A stretch of 9,747 nt of DNA, taken from NCBI GenBank assembly GCA_005800865.1, contig SYEI01000358.1, forward strand, positions 1 to 9,747. The letters are read 5' to 3'. The notes below the pieces were generated by a model. It ran no database searches. It worked only from the letters and a program-made list of their open reading frames with translations, and was not told the origin of the DNA. Shown in pieces: positions 1 through 6,555 of the stretch. The translations under genes and the position numbers were made by a program. Position 1 is the first letter of the stretch. Each line of letters opens with the position of its first letter. Source of the DNA: Bacteroidota bacterium. Lineage in GTDB: Bacteria > Bacteroidota > Bacteroidia > B-17B0 > Aurantibacillaceae.

Positions 1-1
1 G

Positions 2-493
2 TCGGATTTTACGCAAGAAAAAAACTTAAGCATGTTGTCCGAAAAAATTATTAGCAAGGGGCATTTTGTATTTAAAAAAGAAAATTTATTACGCTGGGAA
101 TACAACACACCGTCAAAATATTTAATCGTGATTAATAAAGATAAAGTCATTATTAAAGACGAGAAGAAAACAACCAAGTACGACATGAACAGCAATAAGG
201 TGTTTAAGGAAATTAATGACATCATGCTGTCTTGCGTGCAAGGCACCATTTTCAAATCAAACAAGTTTAAAACAAGTTATTTTGAAAGCGATAAATACTA
301 TAAATTGGAACTCATACCTCAGGTAAAAAACATGAAAGATTCTTTCAAAAAAATCAATTTGTATTTTGATAAAACCGTAACTTCGGTGGCTAAAATGGAA
401 ATGATCGAAAGCAACGAGGATTTAACGTTGCTTGATTTTACCAACAAAAAATTAAATGCGCCAATTGCGGAAACCATATTTATTGTTAAGTAG
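2..493 (+). CDS. LolA-like outer-membrane lipoprotein carrier family protein, 5' partial
   Basis: The frame is open to the left edge: the ten codons before the first ATG (base 32) read SDFTQEKNLS, which is typical LolA-family sequence leading into the SKGHFVFKKENLLRWEY strand. The gene therefore starts upstream and roughly 35-45 residues, including the signal peptide, are missing; 163 residues are visible. LolA proteins are periplasmic half-barrels that carry lipoproteins or other lipids to the outer membrane. The pattern 'SKG.F.FKK...LRWEY' followed by 'Y.I.I..D.V...D' and a C-terminal 'F.N...N..I....F' is characteristic. The next gene starts inside this one (38-base overlap), so the two are translated together. 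Accessory LolA paralogues like this often sit in flexirubin or aryl-polyene clusters, and the dehydratase two genes downstream fits that. Whether this is the housekeeping LolA or a pathway-specific paralogue cannot be told here; context favours the latter. Confidence 0.8.
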   Translation, partial: SDFTQEKNLSMLSEKIISKGHFVFKKENLLRWEYNTPSKYLIVINKDKVIIKDEKKTTKYDMNSNKVFKEINDIMLSCVQGTIFKSNKFKTSYFESDKYYKLELIPQVKNMKDSFKKINLYFDKTVTSVAKMEMIESNEDLTLLDFTNKKLNAPIAETIFIVK

Positions 494-1106
494 TTTTTTT
501 CTATTTAGCTTTTTTGTTTCTTGTCGTATTTCTAAATTTAAAAACCCAAAACAATGCAATCGCGTTGTCATTACAAACAAAGCCTTTGAGCCAGTTTTAA
601 ACAAAACTAAAGCAACAAAGTACAAAGGCTCAATTGATGTTTTAAAAAACCATTTAACAGGCATCATCATCGTTAAACAAACGGATTCTGTTTCTACACA
701 CATTATTTTTGTAACGGAAATCGGCATGAAAATGTTTGATTTTGAATGGAAAAATAATGAGATGAACGCGGCTTATGTATTTGAACCATTAAATAAACCA
801 ACATTGATAAAAGCATTGTTATCTAATTTTAAACAAATGTGTTTGTTGGATGTTTTTGATAAAAATGCCGGACATTGTAGCAACAAAAAAGTTAAATCGT
901 ATTATGAGGTAGAGGGATATAAACACAGATACATTATTGCCGATTCTTTAAAAGGGATTTCTTCTCAAAACATATTTAATAAAAACAGAAAATCATGTTT
1001 TATAAGTTATAAATTTGCCACAGAGACAAATACTTATACTCAGATTAAATGCACGCAGTTCGGACTTATAAAAATTAAAACCGAACTTAATAAAATAGAC
1101 GAATAA
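456..1106 (+). CDS. Putative lipoprotein of unknown function, operon partner of LolA-like gene
   Basis: The 216-residue product starts with a basic N-region (MRQLRK), a hydrophobic stretch and a lipobox-like FVSC with the candidate lipidated Cys at residue 23. The start at 456 overlaps the preceding gene by 38 bases but is needed for this signal sequence, so it is likely correct. The residues after Cys (RISKFK) are basic, not acidic, so there is no obvious Bacteroidota surface-export signal; a periplasm-facing location is inferred. The mature part has alternating beta-type stretches around 'GIIIVK', 'HIIFVTEIGMKMFDFEW' and 'AYVFEPLNK', which loosely recalls LolB or DUF3261-type small lipoproteins. 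That similarity is an impression, not a domain call. Sitting between a LolA-like carrier and an acyl-ACP dehydratase with a 1-base gap to the latter, it may be the outer-membrane acceptor partner of the carrier. I do not recognise a named family. Confidence 0.7.
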   Translation: MRQLRKPYLLLSSFFLFSFFVSCRISKFKNPKQCNRVVITNKAFEPVLNKTKATKYKGSIDVLKNHLTGIIIVKQTDSVSTHIIFVTEIGMKMFDFEWKNNEMNAAYVFEPLNKPTLIKALLSNFKQMCLLDVFDKNAGHCSNKKVKSYYEVEGYKHRYIIADSLKGISSQNIFNKNRKSCFISYKFATETNTYTQIKCTQFGLIKIKTELNKIDE

Positions 1107-1107
1107 C

Positions 1108-1488
1108 ATGACAGATACTTTTTTGCTAAACGATTTTTATACAGTAGAAACATCCAATAAAGCAGATGATTCAACCATTGCGGCTACCATTAAATTAAAT
1201 ACCAATCACGATATTTTTAAAGGTCACTTCGAACAAATGCCCGTGATGCCCGGAGTTTGTCAAACGCAACTTATTAAAGAATTATTGCAAGAAGCACTTG
1301 GCAAAAACTTAACATTAACCATTGGAAACAATATTAAATTTACAGGAATGATTATTCCCACACAGCACCCTGTTTTTAATGTAGATTTAAAATATACAAT
1401 TTCTGAAAATCAAGTTGTAGCAGACGCTCAATTGTTTTTTGAAAACACTATCTTTACCAAATTTAAAGGAACATTTACAATAAGTTAG
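1108..1488 (+). CDS. 3-hydroxyacyl-ACP dehydratase-like hotdog protein (FabA/FabZ superfamily)
   Basis: The 126-residue single-hotdog protein carries the dehydratase signature 'HDIFKGHFEQMPVMPGVCQ' (residues 34-52). His40 of the GHF motif is the expected catalytic base. FabZ has an acidic residue fourteen positions after this His, in the helix following 'PGV'. Here that position is Gln54 (C-Q-T-Q). From memory, Bacteroidota homologues from pigment and lipid clusters also often show Gln here, so this may be a subfamily trait and not a defect. At 126 residues it is a little shorter than housekeeping FabZ (about 140-150). It would dehydrate 3-hydroxyacyl-ACP during polyene or fatty acyl elongation in the cytoplasm. 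It lies 1 base after the lipoprotein gene and 2 bases before the DUF420 gene, with no Shine-Dalgarno. Its LolA-like and lipoprotein neighbours suggest an aryl-polyene/flexirubin-type pathway, as in ApeI/ApeP-like accessory dehydratases. Confidence 0.82.
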   Translation: MTDTFLLNDFYTVETSNKADDSTIAATIKLNTNHDIFKGHFEQMPVMPGVCQTQLIKELLQEALGKNLTLTIGNNIKFTGMIIPTQHPVFNVDLKYTISENQVVADAQLFFENTIFTKFKGTFTIS

Positions 1489-1490
1489 TC

Positions 1491-2090
1491 ATGGACACAC
1501 AATCAGTATTAAGTAAACAAAACGATAAAACAGTTTTCAAAATAGTATTAGCAGTTAGCGCATTAATTTGTGTGGTGGTGGTTGTTTTAAATCAAAAATT
1601 AATTCCAGTTCCCGATACTTTTCCAGCGTTTATTTACAAACTACCAATGCTAAATGCTTTTTTAAATGGTTCATGCAGTGTTTTGTTAATGGCATCATTA
1701 TGGGCTATTAAAAAACGAAACATTGAGCTACATAAAAAATTAAACCTAACCGCTTTTTTATTATCATCCTTGTTTTTAATTTCTTATGTAACGGCGCATT
1801 ATTTTATACCAGATACAAAATTTGGCGACGTGAATCATAATGAAGTTTTGGAGCAAACAGAATTGGCTTTAGTTTCAGGCATTAGACCTGTTTATTTGGC
1901 GATCTTGTTAAGCCATATATTTTTAGCGGTGATTGTATTGCCAATGATTTTATTGTCGTTTTATTATGCTTTAAAAGACGACAGAGTAAAGCATAAAAAA
2001 ATTACACGTTTCAGTTACCCAATTTGGCTATATGTCACTATCACAGGCGTTGTGGTTTATGCCATGATTTCCCCATACTATAACTATTAA
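1491..2090 (+). CDS. DUF420 family integral membrane protein
   Basis: The 199-residue protein has five predicted membrane segments, at about residues 16-34, 50-72, 86-105, 130-160 and 174-194. It has the features of DUF420: 'LP.LNA.LNG.....L' at the second segment and four spaced histidines, His81 (LHKKLN), His103 (TAHYF), His142 (LLSHIFLA) and His168 (VKHKKI), near membrane borders. The DUF420 family includes Bacillus/Staphylococcus CtaM (YozB), needed for heme-copper oxidase maturation, and in Bacteroidota it usually sits near SCO1/SenC and cytochrome oxidase genes. Here no oxidase gene is visible; it is the last gene of the LolA-lipoprotein-dehydratase run, 2 bases after the dehydratase stop. 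It may simply be a neighbour at the operon end, or cox-related genes may lie elsewhere. The family call is good; the exact role is inferred. Confidence 0.85.
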   Translation: MDTQSVLSKQNDKTVFKIVLAVSALICVVVVVLNQKLIPVPDTFPAFIYKLPMLNAFLNGSCSVLLMASLWAIKKRNIELHKKLNLTAFLLSSLFLISYVTAHYFIPDTKFGDVNHNEVLEQTELALVSGIRPVYLAILLSHIFLAVIVLPMILLSFYYALKDDRVKHKKITRFSYPIWLYVTITGVVVYAMISPYYNY

Positions 2091-2110
2091 TTTAATTAAA
2101 AATTAGTTAT

Positions 2111-2141
2111 GAGCCACGAATAATTTTCGTGGCTCTTTTTT
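2111..2141 (+). terminator. Intrinsic terminator after the DUF420 gene
   Basis: A perfect 10-bp inverted repeat, GAGCCACGAA / TTCGTGGCTC, with a 5-base loop (TAATT) is followed directly by six T residues. It lies 20 bases after the DUF420 stop codon and closes the rightward operon. The -7 element of rpoN begins 1 base past the T tract, so terminator and next promoter are packed back to back. Confidence 0.93.
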
Positions 2142-2142
2142 G

Positions 2143-2150
2143 TATATTTG
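2143..2150 (+). promoter_or_regulatory. Bacteroidota -7 promoter element for rpoN
   Basis: TATATTTG is an exact match to the Bacteroidota primary-sigma -7 consensus TAnnTTTG. No clear TTTG -33 element is found at the expected distance; that position falls within the terminator hairpin. If the start site is 5-7 bases downstream of the element, the transcript begins only about 4-6 bases before the rpoN ATG at 2161, so the message would be almost leaderless. Confidence 0.45.
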
Positions 2151-2160
2151 TTACAGTATT

Positions 2161-3648
2161 ATGGCACTTAAGCAAACGCAACATTTAAAGTTATTACAAA
2201 AATTGTCGCCGCAGCAAATTCAATTAATGAAGTTGTTGCAGTTGCCTACTGTTGCCCTAGAACAAAGAATTAAAGAAGAGCTTGAGTTAAATCCAGCTTT
2301 AGAAGAAGACGATAGTTTATCTGATTCAGAAGAAGTAGAAAATGAATACGATGAGGTTGATAACTCAGATGGAGAAGAAGTAAGCGATTACGAGGAAAAA
2401 GAAGTTGATAAAATTGATGATGGCTATGAGCTAGAAGATTACATGGATGCTGGCGATTTGGATGCTTATAAATACGAGATATCCAATAGAAGTGCCGACG
2501 ATGAAGTGTTTCAAACAGTAGTTGTGGAAGGTCCAGATTTTCATTCACAATTAGAAGAACAATTAGGGTTAAGAGATTTAACCGAGAAACAATTTTCTAT
2601 AGGATTATACTTAATTGGTTGTATTGATGAGGACGGATATATTCGCCGAGACTTAGATTTAATTGTGGACGACTTAGCGTTTTCTCAAAACACAAATACA
2701 ACAAAAGAAGAATTAGAAGAAGTTTTAAAAACCATTCAAGAATTTGATCCAGCAGGCGTTGGAGCAAGAACATTACAGGAATGTTTGTTAATACAGCTCG
2801 AAAGAAAACCCGTTAAAGCTAAAGAAACGCATTTAGCAATTGAAGTGGTGAAAACCATGATGGATGAATTTTCTAAAAAACACTACGATAAAATTATACG
2901 TAAGTTAGATATTGAAGATGATGATTTAAAAGATATCATTGCAGAGATTACACACCTTAATCCACGTCCAGGAAACTCCGAAGGAGATAATAAAGGACAA
3001 ATGTCGGAAGTGGTGCCCGACTTTAATATTAGTGTGGTGGATGGCATCCCAGAGTTAAGCATTAACCAACGTAATTTACCTGAATTAAAAATTAGTGCCG
3101 ATTATATTGAAATGCTAAAAGAGTATTCGCGTGCTAAGGAAAAATCTATTAAAGAAGCTGGTTCTTTTGTAAAAGGAAAAATTGAATCGGCTCAATGGTT
3201 TATTGAAGCACTGCAACAACGCCATCAAACCATGTTAGTCTCTATGCACTGTATCATGGAATATCAACAAGAGTATTTTGCTACGGGCGATGAATCTAAA
3301 TTAAAACCAATGATTTTGAAAGACATTGCTGATAAAGTAGGGTTAGATATTTCAACGGTTTCGCGTGTAGCTAATAGTAAATACGTTCAAACACCTTATG
3401 GTACTTTTTTATTAAAAACATTTTTCTCAGAGTCTTTAAGCACGGATGGCGGAGAAGAAGTGAGTACTAGAGAGGTGAAAAAAATATTACAAGAATGCAT
3501 CTCTAACGAAGACAAAAAGAAACCTTTAACGGATGACGCACTTTGTGAAATTTTAAAAGAAAAAAAGTACAATATCGCTCGTCGTACTGTTGCAAAATAC
3601 CGCGAGCAGCTTGATATACCTGTTGCTAGAATGCGTAAAGAAATTTAA
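2161..3648 (+). CDS. rpoN: RNA polymerase sigma-54 factor RpoN
   Basis: The 495-residue protein has all sigma-54 regions. Region I (residues 1-49) is Gln/Leu-rich, with 'LLQKLSPQQIQLMKLLQLP' and 'ELELNPALEE'. It is followed by a strongly acidic linker (31 of residues 49-117 are Asp or Glu), the core-binding domain (about 120-320, with 'EFDPAGVGARTLQECLLIQL' and 'LNPRPG'), then the DNA-binding part with the helix-turn-helix 'LKDIADKVGLDISTVSRVAN' (386-405). The RpoN box ARRTVAKYRE (473-482) is perfect and recognises the -24 GG element. I place the start at ATG 2161 because MALKQTQHLKLLQKL matches the family N-terminus; an in-frame TTG at 2140 lies in the terminator T tract. Sigma-54 needs an AAA+ enhancer-binding activator, and none is encoded here. 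It is monocistronic, with the minus-strand glycosyltransferase stop 3 bases after its own stop. Confidence 0.98.
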   Translation: MALKQTQHLKLLQKLSPQQIQLMKLLQLPTVALEQRIKEELELNPALEEDDSLSDSEEVENEYDEVDNSDGEEVSDYEEKEVDKIDDGYELEDYMDAGDLDAYKYEISNRSADDEVFQTVVVEGPDFHSQLEEQLGLRDLTEKQFSIGLYLIGCIDEDGYIRRDLDLIVDDLAFSQNTNTTKEELEEVLKTIQEFDPAGVGARTLQECLLIQLERKPVKAKETHLAIEVVKTMMDEFSKKHYDKIIRKLDIEDDDLKDIIAEITHLNPRPGNSEGDNKGQMSEVVPDFNISVVDGIPELSINQRNLPELKISADYIEMLKEYSRAKEKSIKEAGSFVKGKIESAQWFIEALQQRHQTMLVSMHCIMEYQQEYFATGDESKLKPMILKDIADKVGLDISTVSRVANSKYVQTPYGTFLLKTFFSESLSTDGGEEVSTREVKKILQECISNEDKKKPLTDDALCEILKEKKYNIARRTVAKYREQLDIPVARMRKEI

Positions 3649-3651
3649 AGC

Positions 3652-5544
3652 TTATTTTGCAATTGCGGTGTTTGTTGAAGTTGTTGAGGTTTGTTTTACC
3701 ATCGCTACCGCTTCTTGGTTAGAAGGATCTATTTCTAATGCTTTTTGATAATAAAAATTTGCTTCCACATTGTTTTGTATTTCCCAATACGTTTTCCCTA
3801 AAGCATTATATATCTCAATCGTTTTTACACCTTTTGCAATGGCGCCTTTAAATAAGTCAATCGACTTTTGATGTTGTTTATTTAAATTATAATCATAAGC
3901 TAACAAACCATAAGCATTGTAATATTTATTGTCCATTGTAATACACTTTAGTAAATAGTATTCACTACTATCTTTCTGTTTGGTTTCGCGCATACAAATT
4001 GCTTTGTAGTAATATAAATCAGTTGTTTCTTTATAGGCAATCGAATAGTTTATATGAGGAAGAGCTGCATTAAAATCATTTAATAAATACACTAAAACGT
4101 ATGCTAAATAATTTCGAGAGTTGGCATAATCTGGCGCCACTTGTATTGATTTTTCTAAGAAAGCTCGGGCCTCTATAAATTTGTTTCTTTTTTGATCAGG
4201 AGGTAACATGGTGTTTGTTTCCATGGTTCTTTGCACTATATCCATACCTCGTTTATAATTTAAATAGGAATTGTTTGGATATTTAGCAAAGTCAGCCTCT
4301 ATAATGGAACGCTTATTATTCCAATCAATATTACGTTTAATAGTCATCGTCCCAAAAACAACGATAACTAGTAATGTCCCTGTTTTTACCTTATTTGAAA
4401 TTTTTTCTTTTAAAGGAAAATATGAATTGAGAATAGAAACAATAATCAGAGCAATACCTAACGACCCAAAAAATGTAAACCTATCAGCTACTATACCAAC
4501 TGCAGGATTTGCAAAGTTAAGATACATAGAAATTGAGGAACAGAAAATGGCTATACCAAATAGTAATAAATAATTTTTTTTGAGCCATGATTTAATTAAG
4601 CCAAATATTAAAAGTGGCGCAGCAATTATTCCTAAGTATCCATGATAGCTAAGTTTGGTAACTGAGATGGTATCTGTGCCATAATAACAACACATTTTAA
4701 AAGGGAAGATTGCTTGATTAATATAAAAACCTAAACAATTAAAGGTGGCGATAATTTTATACGTTAAACTTTTTTCGAAAAATAATGGGTTTTCAAAATA
4801 ATAGTATACGCGCTGTACCCCTCCGCTGCCTACAAACACTTTTTTGGTAAGTCTAAATAAAAAATAGCTCAACACAAACACGACACAAAAGCCAATTGCC
4901 CATTTAATATGGCGAGGATTTTTAGCAAAAACTATAAAGGGAGCTATTGCCAAATATGGCAACACATCTAACTTACTTAGAAAACCGAAATAAAAACTTA
5001 GAAAACAAAGTAGTAAAGACGTCCATTTTTTAAAATCAGATTCAACAAACAACATTAAATGTTTTAATCCTACCATACAAAATATAAAACACAACAACAT
5101 GTCTCTGTTTTTTAAACTACCCACTACCTCTGTGTGAATTGGCATGATAGCAAACAGTATAACACAATATAACGCAATGTTTTTATGATAATCCGCCAAC
5201 AACTTAATTAAGACATTGTATAATATATATAAACCTATAAGATATGACAACAAATTAAAAAAATGTGATACCGCAGGATTTACCCCAAACAATTCATGCT
5301 CTATGGCATAGGATATTTTTACAATAGGCCTATAATCAAACTTAAATTCATTCGATTGTTCAATATAAAATGATTTAATGATTTTAGGAATTACTTTAAT
5401 TCCATTGGTAGTTATGTTCCCCTTTTCAGTAACTAAACTATCATCTAATGAATATTCGTTTTTTAATGTGTTACCATAAAAGATGGCAACAATTATTAAA
5501 ATTAGTAGACGCTCTTTATTAAAAAACTCTTTTAATTTATTCAT
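3652..5544 (-). CDS. TMTC-like GT-C family putative glycosyltransferase with C-terminal TPRs
   Basis: The 630-residue protein has a polytopic N-terminal part and a TPR tail. About 11-12 hydrophobic segments span residues 13-404. Diagnostic GT-C/TMTC (DUF1736-type) motifs are visible: the first-loop acidic pair Asp34-Asp35 ('YSLDDS'), 'FDYRPIVKISYAIEHELFG' followed by 'SHFFNLL' (69-99), 'MPIHTEVVGSLKNRDML' (134-150), and 'DRFTFFGSLG' (354-363, the counterpart of 'ERYLYLPSVG'). Residues about 450-615 form roughly five TPR-like repeats; the last ('ANFYYQKALEIDPSNQEA') is clear. Such enzymes use polyprenyl-phosphate sugars and glycosylate targets on the periplasmic side; eukaryotic TMTCs are O-mannosyltransferases. 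Sugar and acceptor are unknown for bacterial forms. The ATG at 5544 gives a typical N-terminus before the first membrane helix. The gene is divergent from the hydroxylase gene and converges on rpoN with only 3 bases between stops. Confidence 0.85.
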   Translation of the reverse strand: MNKLKEFFNKERLLILIIVAIFYGNTLKNEYSLDDSLVTEKGNITTNGIKVIPKIIKSFYIEQSNEFKFDYRPIVKISYAIEHELFGVNPAVSHFFNLLSYLIGLYILYNVLIKLLADYHKNIALYCVILFAIMPIHTEVVGSLKNRDMLLCFIFCMVGLKHLMLFVESDFKKWTSLLLCFLSFYFGFLSKLDVLPYLAIAPFIVFAKNPRHIKWAIGFCVVFVLSYFLFRLTKKVFVGSGGVQRVYYYFENPLFFEKSLTYKIIATFNCLGFYINQAIFPFKMCCYYGTDTISVTKLSYHGYLGIIAAPLLIFGLIKSWLKKNYLLLFGIAIFCSSISMYLNFANPAVGIVADRFTFFGSLGIALIIVSILNSYFPLKEKISNKVKTGTLLVIVVFGTMTIKRNIDWNNKRSIIEADFAKYPNNSYLNYKRGMDIVQRTMETNTMLPPDQKRNKFIEARAFLEKSIQVAPDYANSRNYLAYVLVYLLNDFNAALPHINYSIAYKETTDLYYYKAICMRETKQKDSSEYYLLKCITMDNKYYNAYGLLAYDYNLNKQHQKSIDLFKGAIAKGVKTIEIYNALGKTYWEIQNNVEANFYYQKALEIDPSNQEAVAMVKQTSTTSTNTAIAK

Positions 5545-5573
5545 TTAACACATTTATGTAACACTAAAGTAAA

Positions 5574-5581
5574 TAAATTTG
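5574..5581 (+). promoter_or_regulatory. Probable -7 promoter element of the fatty acid hydroxylase family gene
   Basis: TAAATTTG matches TAnnTTTG exactly and lies 33 bases before the ATG at 5615, within the 70-base divergent spacer shared with the minus-strand glycosyltransferase gene. No convincing -33 TTTG is seen. On the opposite strand only one-mismatch versions of the -7 motif occur, so the leftward promoter is not assigned. Confidence 0.4.
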
Positions 5582-5614
5582 TTTATGCAGTAAATAATTT
5601 TTTACATTTAAACC

Positions 5615-6553
5615 ATGGCTCTAATTCCAGAACTAATAAATGTATTTGTTGAAAACACAAAAAACGTATATCAGTATACGGTATTTCAATTAAAGCACCC
5701 TGCTTTTAATAATATATATTATTGTGTTTTATTAGCCTATCTTTTTTGTTTTACGCTGGAAGTCATTTTGCCAAAACAAAGGAAGCACGGATTATTAAGC
5801 AGAAAGGGTTTTTGGTTGGACACCTTTTATGTGTTTTTTAATGACGTATTAGTTTATATAATTGGATTGTTTGGCTTATGCGCAGTAACAGAGTTAGTGT
5901 TTTTAAAAACATTAAAGTTATTTGGAATAAATAGCATGCTGGTTGTTGATATTACTCATTGGAATCCTTTATGGCAAATCATGATTATGTTTGTGATTCA
6001 AGATTTTTGTGAGTTTGTGGCCCATTACTTATTACATCGTTCAGATTTTTTATGGGCATTTCATAAAATACATCACGCTCAAGAAACACTAGGAGCGGCC
6101 TCAACCAGAAGATTTCATTTTGTAGAAATGTTTATTTTCAAACCAATTATTTACATCCCTTTTGCCATGATTGGATATTCGGCTGCTGATTATTTTTTGT
6201 TTCAAGCAACAGTGCAAAACGTTTGGGGCTTTTTTACACATACTAATATTAAAGTAAAATGGGGCTTCTTAAATTATATTATTAATACTCCCGAAACGCA
6301 CTCTTGGCATCATGCTAAAAATATTCCTCGCCGCTTAGGAGTTAACTATGCAAGTATCTTAAATATTTGGGATTTATTGTTTGGATTTTATTATTTGCCA
6401 AAAAACGAAGTGCCTGTATTGGGTGTTCCAGATCAAAAAGAAATGCCAACTACGTTTTTAACTCAGCTTACATATCCATTTAAATTAGTGTTTTCTGGAA
6501 AATATAAGTCTAAAGAAAACAATCAGTCTGTTCCTACAAAAAATAAAAAATAG
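5615..6553 (+). CDS. Fatty acid hydroxylase / sterol desaturase family membrane di-iron enzyme
   Basis: The 312-residue membrane protein has the eight-histidine di-iron pattern of the fatty acid hydroxylase superfamily (PF04116-type): HYLLH (137-141), HKIHH (150-154) and HSWHH (229-233), with additional His168 and His209. Hydrophobic segments lie at about 33-52, 70-92, 118-137, 173-190 and 193-210, and the 'FLWAFHKIHHAQETL' and 'NTPETHSWHHAKN' contexts are typical. Members use O2 and two irons to hydroxylate or desaturate lipids, sterols, carotenoids or alkylglycerols at the membrane. The substrate cannot be predicted from this sequence. It stands alone on its strand: it is divergent from the glycosyltransferase gene and its stop is 2 bases from the stop of the convergent SBBP gene. 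The C-terminal tail (about 295-312) is Lys/Asn-rich and likely cytoplasmic. All metal-binding histidines appear present, so it should be active. Confidence 0.93.
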   Translation: MALIPELINVFVENTKNVYQYTVFQLKHPAFNNIYYCVLLAYLFCFTLEVILPKQRKHGLLSRKGFWLDTFYVFFNDVLVYIIGLFGLCAVTELVFLKTLKLFGINSMLVVDITHWNPLWQIMIMFVIQDFCEFVAHYLLHRSDFLWAFHKIHHAQETLGAASTRRFHFVEMFIFKPIIYIPFAMIGYSAADYFLFQATVQNVWGFFTHTNIKVKWGFLNYIINTPETHSWHHAKNIPRRLGVNYASILNIWDLLFGFYYLPKNEVPVLGVPDQKEMPTTFLTQLTYPFKLVFSGKYKSKENNQSVPTKNKK

Positions 6554-6555
6554 AA

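Noticed and set aside
452..727. Minus-strand open frame across the LolA/lipoprotein junction
   Set aside because: It is antisense to two supported overlapping genes and lacks features of its own.
2140..2160. In-frame TTG start giving rpoN seven extra residues
   Set aside because: It lies in the terminator T tract and over the -7 element, and the added residues (MYICYSI) do not match sigma-54 N-termini; ATG 2161 does.
2162..2185. TGGCAC resembling the -24 half of a sigma-54 promoter at the start of rpoN
   Set aside because: No GC-containing -12 half follows at the required spacing, and the bases encode the conserved N-terminus.
2270..2548. Minus-strand open frame opposite the acidic linker of rpoN
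   Set aside because: It is a by-product of the GAA/GAT-rich coding strand; its translation is low-complexity His/Leu/Gln-rich and has no start context.
3659..3666. Palindrome GCAATTGC near the rpoN/glycosyltransferase junction as a terminator
   Set aside because: It has no loop or T tract, is too short, and lies in the C-terminal codons of the minus-strand gene.
4271..4573. Plus-strand open frame inside the glycosyltransferase gene
   Set aside because: It is antisense to well-conserved membrane segments of the TMTC-like protein and carries no recognisable domain.
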